Shown: piece by piece, positions 1 through 8,441 of the stretch
Position numbering within the stretch: position 1 is the first letter of the stretch
Layout of the letters: every line of letters starts with the position of its first letter
Assembly: GCF_016901775.1 (NCBI RefSeq)
Contig: NZ_JACJKW010000005.1
Span: 1 to 64,000, forward strand
DNA length: 64,000 nucleotides
DNA from: Intestinimonas butyriciproducens
GTDB lineage: Bacteria > Bacillota > Clostridia > Oscillospirales > Butyricicoccaceae
Direction: 5' to 3'
The notes under the pieces: generated by a model
What the model saw: only the letters and a program-made list of their open reading frames with translations
What the model was told of the DNA's origin: nothing
The model's database searches: none
Position numbers and translations under genes: made by a program

Positions 1-77
1 ACGCCAATGCGGCATGGTATATTGGCCATGTTTTCGGTTGTCCCGGAAGCGGGACGAGAAAACGGCCGCAAAAATCC

Positions 78-108
78 GGTATAATAACCGCTTTGCGGTT
101 ATTATACC
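78..108. repeat. Perfect 14-bp inverted repeat with TATAAT in both arms
   Basis: The arms at 78-91 and 95-108 are exact reverse complements separated by TTT. Each arm contains a TATAAT hexamer (80-85 on plus, its complement at 101-106), so the element could be a two-way -10 region, an operator, or a hairpin without a U-tract. No convincing -35 was seen 17 bp from either hexamer. The rest of 1-274 shows no coding signal. Confidence 0.6.
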
Positions 109-210
109 ACGAAAAAAGAAGAAGGGGCAACTTTTCTGGAGGCCCCACGGGAAAGAAGAAGGAATTTGCCGGGAAAAGGCCGCTGTGGTCTTTTTTCTCG
201 GCGTGGTTTG

Positions 211-219
211 TGATATAGT
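211..219 (+). promoter_or_regulatory. Candidate extended -10 promoter of the lrgA-lrgB operon
   Basis: TATAGT at 214-219 is preceded by TG and one base (211-213), the extended -10 arrangement. No good -35 is visible, as is common for extended -10 promoters. It lies about 55 bases before the lrgA-like start. Confidence 0.4.
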
Positions 220-274
220 ACCCCCTGGCGGGAAAATTTCTTTTCTCACAAATTTATGTTTCGCGAGGTGTCCT

Positions 275-634
275 ATGGCAATTCTCACTCAGATCGGCGT
301 GGTGCTGGGGGTGTGTCTTGCGGGAGAGCTGGTGGCCCAGATCCTGCCCTTTCCCTTTCCTTCCAGCGTCATTGCCATGGTTCTTTTGTTCGTCCTGTTG
401 TGCACAAAAGTGATAAAACCCCATCACATCCGCCAGAAGGGGGATTTTCTGCTGAAAAATATGGCTTTCTTTTTCATTCCTGCCGGGGTGGGAATTTTGG
501 AGCATTTTGATCAGCTGAAAGAGAATCTGCTGCCCTTTCTGGCCGTGTGTGTACTCACCACCTTCATCACTTTTTTTGTCTCGGTCATGACGGTGCGTCT
601 GATGATGGCCTTGCAGAAGAAAGGAGGGAAATAG
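275..634 (+). CDS. lrgA: CidA/LrgA-family holin-like membrane protein
   Basis: A 119-residue hydrophobic protein of the CidA/LrgA family. These are small holin-like membrane proteins that act with a LrgB/CidB partner, variously linked to murein hydrolase control, autolysis and, in some Firmicutes, pyruvate uptake. The ATG at 275 follows a GAGGTG ribosome site (265-270) and gives the usual family length. The reading frame is open further upstream, but that part is basic, not membrane-like, and unlike the family. About four hydrophobic segments are seen. The family-type PFPSSVIAM stretch lies near residues 28-36. The stop is one base before the next gene, so the two are surely cotranscribed. 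The role in this organism is inferred from family only. Confidence 0.85.
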   Translation: MAILTQIGVVLGVCLAGELVAQILPFPFPSSVIAMVLLFVLLCTKVIKPHHIRQKGDFLLKNMAFFFIPAGVGILEHFDQLKENLLPFLAVCVLTTFITFFVSVMTVRLMMALQKKGGK

Positions 635-635
635 C

Positions 636-1313
636 ATGAAAGAAGTGCTTGCCTCCCCGTTGTTCGGCATTGTTTTGTCGGTGTTTGCCTTTCAGATCGG
701 ACTGTTTGTCAACAAAAAAACCGGCTCGCCGCTGTGCAATCCATTGCTTATTGCAGTGGCGCTGATCATTGCTGTGATCAAAATTTTCCACATCCCCCTG
801 GAATGGTATCAGGAGGGCAGTGATGTGATCGCCAGTTTCCTGGCTCCGGCCACGGCCTGCCTGGCCCTTTCGGTTTATGGACAGATCAGGCAGCTGAAGC
901 GGCATTTGCTTCCGGTAGTGGCCGGCTGCTTCATGGGATCCTGCGCCTCGGTGATCAGTGTCATTTTGCTCTGCCGCCTGTTCGGCCTGGACGAGACCAT
1001 GACTGCATCCCTCATTCCCAAATCGGTGACCACCCCCATCGCCATGGAGCTTTCGGCCCAGGGAGGGGGCGTGTCCGCCTTTACCGTGGCGGCGGTGATC
1101 TTTACCGGTATTTTAGGGGCCATTACAGCACCCTTGCTGGTAAAGCTGCTGCGGGTGCGGGAGCCGGTGGAAAAAGGAGTGGCTATCGGCACTTGCAGCC
1201 ATGCCATCGGTACCACCAAGGCCCTGGAAATGGGCGAGCTGGAAGGCGCCATGAGCGGCATCAGCATCGGTGTGGCCGGCATTGCCACCGTGATCATCTG
1301 CCTGTTTGTGTAA
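636..1313 (+). CDS. lrgB: LrgB/CidB-family membrane protein
   Basis: A 225-residue polytopic membrane protein of the LrgB/CidB/YohK family, the obligate partner of the LrgA-like protein encoded just upstream. Its AAGGAGG ribosome site (621-627) lies inside the 3' end of lrgA. The family signature region near residues 125-150 (KSVTTPIAMELSAQGGG) and the later GTCSHAIGTTKALEMGE stretch are both present, and the length matches the family. It sits in the cytoplasmic membrane. The exact physiological role (autolysis control or small-acid transport) is not decided by sequence. The next gene starts 12 bases downstream and probably belongs to the same operon. Confidence 0.9.
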   Translation: MKEVLASPLFGIVLSVFAFQIGLFVNKKTGSPLCNPLLIAVALIIAVIKIFHIPLEWYQEGSDVIASFLAPATACLALSVYGQIRQLKRHLLPVVAGCFMGSCASVISVILLCRLFGLDETMTASLIPKSVTTPIAMELSAQGGGVSAFTVAAVIFTGILGAITAPLLVKLLRVREPVEKGVAIGTCSHAIGTTKALEMGELEGAMSGISIGVAGIATVIICLFV

Positions 1314-1325
1314 GGGGGGAGTAAG

Positions 1326-1931
1326 GTGAAAGAATATAGCTTCTATGCCCTTTTGCTGCGGATGAAATACATCCGGCGCTGGGGCCTGATGCGCAGCAGC
1401 ATCCCGGAAAACCTCAGTGAGCACGCTTTGGAGACGGCGGTGATCGCCCATGCCCTGGCGGTGATTCAGAACACCTACTTAGGGGGCGGCGCCCAGCCGG
1501 AACGGATAGCGGCCATGGCCTTGTTCCACGATGCTTCGGAGATCCTCACCGGGGATCTTCCCACACCGGTGAAGCACAACGACCCGGCGCTGCGCCAGGC
1601 CTACCGGGCCATTGAGGACCGGGCCAGAGAGAGTCTTCTGGGCTTTCTGCCCGACGCCCTGCGCCAGGCTTACCGACCCATTTTGTTCTGTGAGGAGCAG
1701 GATCCGGAGCTTTACCGCTATGTGAAGGCGGCCGATAAGATCTCGGCCTATCTCAAATGTGTCCAGGAGAAAAAGAGCGGCAACGATGAGTTTGAAAGTG
1801 CCGCCCGTCAGCTGCACCGGTCCATTCAGGCGCTGTCTCTTCCGGCTGCGGATTATTTCATGTCCCATTTCGCCCCGGCCTTTTCCCTCACATTGGACGA
1901 GCAGCAAAGTGCTTCCGGGAATCTGTACTAG
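1326..1931 (+). CDS. yfbR: HD-domain 5'-deoxynucleotidase, YfbR-like
   Basis: A 201-residue HD-superfamily hydrolase. The residues that define E. coli YfbR are in identical positions: R18, W19, H33, H68, D69 and D137, so a metal-dependent 5'-nucleotidase acting on deoxyribonucleoside 5'-monophosphates is the likely activity. The start is GTG at 1326 behind an AAGGGGGGA ribosome site. It follows lrgB by 12 bases and is probably cotranscribed, although no functional link to LrgAB is obvious. The protein has no signal peptide or membrane segment and is expected in the cytoplasm, where it would act in dNTP pool control. Confidence 0.85.
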   Translation: MKEYSFYALLLRMKYIRRWGLMRSSIPENLSEHALETAVIAHALAVIQNTYLGGGAQPERIAAMALFHDASEILTGDLPTPVKHNDPALRQAYRAIEDRARESLLGFLPDALRQAYRPILFCEEQDPELYRYVKAADKISAYLKCVQEKKSGNDEFESAARQLHRSIQALSLPAADYFMSHFAPAFSLTLDEQQSASGNLY

Positions 1932-2013
1932 AGTCAATGGGCTGAAAAGTTGCGGAATCCGGGGAAAATGGGGAGGGATACCGGGTTTTGTCCGGGAAAA
2001 TGGTGCAAAACGC

Positions 2014-2042
2014 TTGCACTTCCGGAGAAAATACCGTACAAT
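2014..2042 (+). promoter_or_regulatory. Sigma-A promoter of the pgk-tpiA-gpmI operon
   Basis: TTGCAC (2014-2019), a 17-bp spacer, then TACAAT (2037-2042). Transcription would begin near 2049, leaving a leader of about 145 bases before pgk. No known riboswitch fold was recognised in that leader. Confidence 0.75.
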
Positions 2043-2193
2043 GGATAGGAAAACAGAACAGGGAAGAGCACACCGGCATTTTTTCACTCCGGGGGTTCTT
2101 CTCTTTTTGGCTGGGGCCTTCGCCGCATCCGGCAGCTGCGGCAGAAGAGAGACAAAATATGGTGAGAGTTGCCGGAGAAGAGGGATTATCGTG

Positions 2194-3390
2194 ATGAACT
2201 TCAACAAAAAGACCGTGCGCGACATCGATGTGCGCGGCAAAAAAGTGTTGATCCGCTGCGATTTCAACACCCCCATTGACGAAAATGGGCATCTGACCGA
2301 TGAAAGACGCATCCAGGGAGCTCTGCCTACCCTGCGCTATCTGATCACCAGCGGCGCCGCTGTCATCGTCGTATCCCATTTGGGGCGCCCCAAGGGACAG
2401 TATAACCCCAAGTACACCCTGAAGCCGGTGGCCAACCGCCTGTCCGAGCTGCTGAAAATGCCGGTGACTCTGGCCACCGATGTGATCGGGGAGGATGCCG
2501 ACCGTTTGTGTGCCGCTATCCAGCCCGGTGAGATCGTCATGCTGGAAAATGTCCGCTTCCATAAGGAAGAGGAAAAGAACGATCCGGCATTCTCTCAGAA
2601 GCTGGCTTCCTATGCCGATGTGTATGTGAATGACGCCTTCGGCACTTCCCACAGAGCCCACAGCTCCACTGCCGGCGTGGCGGCCTACCTCCCCGCCGTC
2701 TGCGGCTTTTTGATCGAAAAGGAAATTTCGGTGATCGGCAAAGCCCTCACCAATCCGGCCCGTCCCTTTGTGGCCATCACCGGCGGCGCCAAGGTCTCCG
2801 ACAAGATCGGCGTCATCAACGCCCTCATCGATCAGTGTGACACCGTTATCATCGGCGGTGCTATGAGCTACACCTTCCTGCGGGCCCTCAGCGGTCAGGT
2901 GGGCAACTCCCCCTGCGAACTGGACAAGCTGGATGTGGCTGCCGATATCATCACACGGGCGTTGGAAGGGGATGTGCGCCTGGTGCTGCCCGATGATGTG
3001 GTAGTGACCAAGGAATTTGCTCCCGATGCCGATGCCTATGTGGTGGATGCCCGTCATATGCCCGACGGCATGGGCGGCATGGACATGGGCCCCCGCACCA
3101 TTGAAAAATTCAAGCGCTATCTGAAGGATGCAGGCACCGTGGTGTGGAATGGGCCTTTGGGCGTGTTCGAATTTGATAAATTTGCCGGCAGCACCCGGGA
3201 GATCGCCCGGGCCGTGGCCGAATCCGGGGCTGTGTCCATCATCGGCGGCGGCGACAGCGCTGCGGCCATCGAGCAGCTGGGCTTTTCTGACCGGGTCACC
3301 CATATTTCCACCGGCGGCGGCGCTTCTCTGGAGCTCATTGAGGGCAAGGTGCTGCCGGGCATTGCCTGCCTGATGGATTCCGACGAATAA
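2194..3390 (+). CDS. pgk: Phosphoglycerate kinase
   Basis: A 398-residue phosphoglycerate kinase, which interconverts 1,3-bisphosphoglycerate plus ADP with 3-phosphoglycerate plus ATP in glycolysis. The N-terminal RCDFNTP substrate motif, the SHLGRPKG loop, the GGAKVSDKIGV segment and the C-terminal GGGDSAAA nucleotide loop are all in the expected order, and the length is normal. The ATG at 2194 starts the typical MNFNKKTVRDIDV sequence. An in-frame GTG at 2191 is possible, and upstream in-frame codons are not family-like. It is the first gene of a glycolytic run (pgk, tpiA, gpmI, then eno). The gap gene that commonly precedes pgk is absent; a YfbR-like gene stands there instead. Confidence 0.97.
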   Translation: MNFNKKTVRDIDVRGKKVLIRCDFNTPIDENGHLTDERRIQGALPTLRYLITSGAAVIVVSHLGRPKGQYNPKYTLKPVANRLSELLKMPVTLATDVIGEDADRLCAAIQPGEIVMLENVRFHKEEEKNDPAFSQKLASYADVYVNDAFGTSHRAHSSTAGVAAYLPAVCGFLIEKEISVIGKALTNPARPFVAITGGAKVSDKIGVINALIDQCDTVIIGGAMSYTFLRALSGQVGNSPCELDKLDVAADIITRALEGDVRLVLPDDVVVTKEFAPDADAYVVDARHMPDGMGGMDMGPRTIEKFKRYLKDAGTVVWNGPLGVFEFDKFAGSTREIARAVAESGAVSIIGGGDSAAAIEQLGFSDRVTHISTGGGASLELIEGKVLPGIACLMDSDE

Positions 3391-3437
3391 AGCGCCCTGG
3401 GACAGAAACGGGAAGAGAAACAAAAAAGAGGAAGTCT

Positions 3438-4208
3438 ATGAACAGAAGATACCGCAAAACCATTATTGCCGGAAACTGGAAGATGAACAAGACTCCGGCG
3501 GAAACCAAAGAATTTATCGCTCAGCTCAAGCCCCATGCGGCCCGGGCCAAATGGTGCGAAACGGTGCTGTGTGTGCCTTACATCGATTTGCCGGCGGCAG
3601 TGAAGGCTGCCAAAAATACCCGGGTCTTTATTGCGGCCCAGAATATGCACCATGCCGAAAGCGGCGCCTATACCGGCGAAGTGTCCGCCCCCATGCTGTG
3701 CTCTCTGGGGGTCAAGTATGTGGTTGTCGGCCACTCGGAACGCCGTCAGTACTTCGGCGAGACCGATGAGATCGTAGCCCAGAAGGTACAGGCTGCTCTC
3801 AAGTGCGGCCTGCGGCCCATTGTGTGCGTGGGCGAGTCTCTGGCCCAGCGGGAAAAGAACCTGACCCTGGATCATGTGAGGATGCAGATCAAAACCATTT
3901 TCTTCGGAGTGGATTCCAAGGATGTGAAGAAGATCGTGGTGGCCTATGAGCCCATCTGGGCCATCGGCACCGGCAAGACTGCCACGGCGGAACAGGCCGA
4001 CGAAGTAGGCCGGGCCATCCGGGAATGCATCCGGGAAATCTATGGAGCCCGTCATGCCCGGTCGGTGACCATCCTTTATGGGGGCAGCATGAACCCCCAG
4101 AACGCCGGAGAATTGCTGGCCATGCCCGATGTGGACGGCGGTTTGATCGGCGGTGCATCCCTGGATTGGGAGAAATTTGTGGATGTGATGGAAAGCGCCA
4201 ACCAGTAA
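3438..4208 (+). CDS. tpiA: Triose-phosphate isomerase
   Basis: A 256-residue TIM-barrel triose-phosphate isomerase, interconverting dihydroxyacetone phosphate and glyceraldehyde 3-phosphate. Visible catalytic signatures are the N-terminal GNWKMN (Lys15), VVGHSERRQYFGE (electrophilic His) and AYEPIWAIGTGKTA (catalytic Glu and flexible loop), with the C-terminal YGGSMNPQN phosphate-binding segment. The start has an AAGAGGAAG ribosome site at 3426-3434. The gene lies 47 bases after pgk and 22 bases before gpmI, and it shares the pgk promoter. It is a cytoplasmic enzyme, expected to be a homodimer. Confidence 0.97.
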   Translation: MNRRYRKTIIAGNWKMNKTPAETKEFIAQLKPHAARAKWCETVLCVPYIDLPAAVKAAKNTRVFIAAQNMHHAESGAYTGEVSAPMLCSLGVKYVVVGHSERRQYFGETDEIVAQKVQAALKCGLRPIVCVGESLAQREKNLTLDHVRMQIKTIFFGVDSKDVKKIVVAYEPIWAIGTGKTATAEQADEVGRAIRECIREIYGARHARSVTILYGGSMNPQNAGELLAMPDVDGGLIGGASLDWEKFVDVMESANQ

Positions 4209-4230
4209 CGGCCTTTGGGAAGGAATCAGA

Positions 4231-5754
4231 ATGATGAAAAAACCGATTGCATTGATTATTTTGGACGGCTATGGACTGGCCGCAAAGGGAAATTGCAATG
4301 CCGTCTGCCAGGCCAGCACCCCGGTGATGGACCGGCTGATGGCGGAATGTCCCTGGCAGCCCATTCGCTGCTCCGGTCTGGATGTGGGTCTGCCCGATGG
4401 CCAGATGGGCAACAGCGAAGTGGGACACACCAACATCGGCGCCGGGCGGGTGGTCTATCAGGAACTGACCCGGATCACAAAGGAGATTGAGGACGGCACC
4501 TTTTTTGAGAATCCGGAACTGGTGAGCGCTTGCCGGAAAGCCAAGGAACAGGGCGGCAGCGTGCACCTGATGGGACTTTTGTCCGACGGCGGTGTTCATA
4601 GCCACATCACCCACCTGTATGCCTTGCTGGAGCTGTGCAAGCGTCAGCAGGTGGAAAAGGTTTATGTCCACTGCTTCCTGGACGGGCGGGATGTGCCCCC
4701 CTCTTCCGGCCTTTCCTATGTGAAGGCCCTTCAGGAGGAGATGAACAAAATCGGCGCAGGACAGATCGCTACCATCAGCGGCCGGTACTATGTGATGGAC
4801 AGAGACCGGCACTGGGATCGGGTGCAGCCGGCCTATGAGGCCATGGTGCTGGGGAAAGGCCCCTTCTTTGCCGATCCTGTCCAGGCGGTGGAAAAGAGCT
4901 ATGAGCAGGGAGAAACCGACGAGTTCATGAAGCCGGTGGTCTGCTGCAAGGATGCCGGGATCTGCCACCGTGACAGCGTGATTTTCTACAACTTCCGCCC
5001 CGATCGGGCCAGAGAAATCACCCGCACCCTCACCGATCCGGAGTTTGACGGCTTTGTGCGGGAAGGCGGACTGGTGGCGCCTTATTATGTGTGCTTTACC
5101 CAGTATGATGCCGCTATGCCTGGAGTACAGGTGGCCTTCAAGCCCCAGGTGCTGGAGCACATCCTGGGCCAGGTGGTCAGTGAGGCGGGTATGACCCAGC
5201 TTCGCATTGCCGAAACTGAGAAATATGCCCATGTCACCTTCTTCTTCAATGGTGGGGAGGAACGGGTATTTCCCGGAGAAGACCGGGTGCTCATCGAGTC
5301 CCCCAAGGTGGCTACTTTCGATATGAAGCCGGAAATGAGCGCCTATGAGGTCACCGATGCGGTGTGCAGCCGTATCGAAAGCGGAAAATATGATCTGATC
5401 GTTTTGAACTTTGCCAACTGCGATATGGTGGGCCACACCGGCGTGCTTCCGGCGGCCATTCGTGCGGTGGAAGCGGTGGATACCTGCCTGGGGCGGGTGC
5501 TGGCCTCTTTGGAAAAGATGGGCGGTGAGGCCCTGGTCACAGCTGACCACGGCAACGCCGAGCAGATGGCCTGTCCCGATGGCACTCCTTTCACGGCCCA
5601 CACCACAAACGAAGTGCCTTTGATTCTGGTGGGCAAGAAGGCCGGGCTGAAAGAAGGCGGCCGTCTGTGCGATATCGCCCCCACGCTGCTCTCCATGTTG
5701 GGGCTGGAAAAGCCCGAGGAAATGACCGGCCAGAGCCTGCTGACCGCAGAATAA
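4231..5754 (+). CDS. gpmI: 2,3-bisphosphoglycerate-independent phosphoglycerate mutase
   Basis: A 507-residue Mn-dependent, cofactor-independent phosphoglycerate mutase, converting 3-phosphoglycerate to 2-phosphoglycerate. It belongs to the alkaline phosphatase superfamily. The N-terminal LDGYG metal motif, the GNSEVGHTNIGAGR segment with the phosphorylated Ser, the FLDGRDVPPSS region and the C-terminal TADHGNAEQM metal motif are intact, and the length is typical. Either Met of the initial Met-Met could be the start; GGAAGG at 4218-4223 serves as ribosome site. It is the last gene of the pgk operon before eno, which has its own promoter in the following 139-base gap. Confidence 0.97.
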   Translation: MMKKPIALIILDGYGLAAKGNCNAVCQASTPVMDRLMAECPWQPIRCSGLDVGLPDGQMGNSEVGHTNIGAGRVVYQELTRITKEIEDGTFFENPELVSACRKAKEQGGSVHLMGLLSDGGVHSHITHLYALLELCKRQQVEKVYVHCFLDGRDVPPSSGLSYVKALQEEMNKIGAGQIATISGRYYVMDRDRHWDRVQPAYEAMVLGKGPFFADPVQAVEKSYEQGETDEFMKPVVCCKDAGICHRDSVIFYNFRPDRAREITRTLTDPEFDGFVREGGLVAPYYVCFTQYDAAMPGVQVAFKPQVLEHILGQVVSEAGMTQLRIAETEKYAHVTFFFNGGEERVFPGEDRVLIESPKVATFDMKPEMSAYEVTDAVCSRIESGKYDLIVLNFANCDMVGHTGVLPAAIRAVEAVDTCLGRVLASLEKMGGEALVTADHGNAEQMACPDGTPFTAHTTNEVPLILVGKKAGLKEGGRLCDIAPTLLSMLGLEKPEEMTGQSLLTAE

Positions 5755-5817
5755 AAAGCTGGCAAAGGTTTTTCCCGAATTTTACTCTGGGAAGCCCTCC
5801 TTTCTCCCCTCCGGCGA

Positions 5818-7213
<1,396 letters not shown>

Positions 7214-7230
7214 ATCTACCCTATAACACA

Positions 7231-7260
7231 AAAGCGGACAGGATTTCCTGTCCGCTTTTT
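7231..7260. terminator. Bidirectional rho-independent terminator (eno / PLP enzyme)
   Basis: A 10-bp GC-rich stem (GCGGACAGGA and its complement) with a TT loop, A-tract on the left and T-tract on the right. It lies between the convergent eno and PLP-enzyme genes and can serve both. Confidence 0.85.
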
Positions 7261-7270
7261 GTATTGTTCT

Positions 7271-8254
7271 TCATTCTTCCCCCATCAGCAAAGTGGGGAC
7301 ACCGCCGGTGTGGAAAATCACAGCAGCTTCATCGGTGGGCAGATGCCCTTTTTGACACAGATCGGTGAGCCCGGCGAACACTTTGGCATTATAGGTGGTG
7401 TCCAGGAAAATCCCCTCGGTGCGGGCCAGAAGCCGCAGAGCCAGCCAGGTTTCCGGGGAGTGTTTGGCATAGCCCGGCCCCAGATATTCCTCATAAAAAT
7501 GGGTGTTGTACTGCAAAGACAGGGGAGGAGTCACATGGAGCTTTTCGCAAAGGCCCTGCCAGATCTCCTGGGCGATGGGCCAGAAAGTGTGGGCGGGATA
7601 TTCCACCGAAACCAGATGGACATGAAGATCTGGCCCACCCATGAGACGAAGACCGAAGAGCAGTCCGATTTCCGTAGGCCCGGCGGAAGCACTGATGAAC
7701 ACATGACGCAAGTCGATGTGTTTCTGTTCGGCCTGGAAAAGCAGCTCCTGGGCGGCTGCAACATAGCCCAGCGCTCCCACTACCGGATCTCCCAGGATAT
7801 AGGGATTGCGGCCTTGGTTCTTCAGTTCCTGGGCCCGTTCTTCTACAAAGGCCTTACGGGCCTGCTCGTCCACCGGACCGCAATAGATCTGGCGTACTCC
7901 CATCAGATCATAGAGAAAACGGCTGTCGCCCCGGCGGGGTTTGGTGTTGGATGGAGCGGCATTGTGGATGATTTCACAGTCCAGGTTCAGACGGCAGCAG
8001 GCGGCTGCGGTGAGACGGCACAGGTTGGAAGGGGGAAGCCCAGCGGCCAGAACGATATCACAGCCCTTTTCCAGGGCCTCGCCCAGCCAGAATTCCAGAG
8101 AGCGGACTTTGTTGCCCCCCATTCCCAGGCCCATTACATCCTCCCGTTTGATCCAAAGAGAGGAATGGCCGATGGTATCACCAAAATGGGCGGCTTTTTC
8201 CAAAAGTGTGGGCTCTGTTAAAAGAGAAATCCGGGGAATCTGAGAAAACAGCAT
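7271..8254 (-). CDS. PLP-dependent D-cysteine desulfhydrase / ACC deaminase family protein
   Basis: A 327-residue fold-type II PLP enzyme of the 1-aminocyclopropane-1-carboxylate deaminase / D-cysteine desulfhydrase family. The WIKREDVMG and GGNKVRSLEF segments near residues 33-50 contain the presumed PLP lysine, and the C-terminal FHTGG is the usual phosphate-side loop. Members release ammonia, and in some cases sulfide, from small amino acids; the substrate cannot be chosen from sequence. The ATG at 8254 follows a GGAGG ribosome site, and an earlier in-frame start is poorer. A promoter candidate lies at 8331-8359. The gene is monocistronic and convergent with eno. Confidence 0.85.
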   Translation of the reverse strand: MLFSQIPRISLLTEPTLLEKAAHFGDTIGHSSLWIKREDVMGLGMGGNKVRSLEFWLGEALEKGCDIVLAAGLPPSNLCRLTAAACCRLNLDCEIIHNAAPSNTKPRRGDSRFLYDLMGVRQIYCGPVDEQARKAFVEERAQELKNQGRNPYILGDPVVGALGYVAAAQELLFQAEQKHIDLRHVFISASAGPTEIGLLFGLRLMGGPDLHVHLVSVEYPAHTFWPIAQEIWQGLCEKLHVTPPLSLQYNTHFYEEYLGPGYAKHSPETWLALRLLARTEGIFLDTTYNAKVFAGLTDLCQKGHLPTDEAAVIFHTGGVPTLLMGEE

Positions 8255-8330
8255 AGAAAACCTCCAAAGAACAGGCGGCGGGAAAATCACAAGAAAACAG
8301 GATCTCCCATGGATGATGTGCTTGTTTTGT

Positions 8331-8359
8331 ATTGTATCTTATCTTTTCCTGGGGCGCAA
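8331..8359 (-). promoter_or_regulatory. Candidate promoter of the PLP-enzyme gene
   Basis: Read on the minus strand: TTGCGC (8359-8354), a 17-bp spacer and TACAAT (8336-8331). The -35 matches consensus only in its first half. It lies about 75 bases before the start codon. No promoter for the divergent catalase gene was convincing in the 8255-8441 gap. Confidence 0.5.
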
Positions 8360-8441
8360 GTGGAAAGGCGGCGGCATAGACTGGAATGACCCCTGCCGGC
8401 AGAGTATCGGTGGGGAATCATCAAAAAAGCGAGGTATGATC

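Noticed and set aside
14-274. An 87-codon N-terminal extension of the LrgA-like protein
   Set aside because: The extension is basic and lacks family resemblance; the ATG at 275 has a GAGGTG site and gives normal LrgA length.
1888-3423. A 511-codon minus-strand frame opposite pgk
   Set aside because: Composition (Gly/His/Gln-rich, no motifs) is typical of an antisense shadow; pgk on the plus strand is certain.
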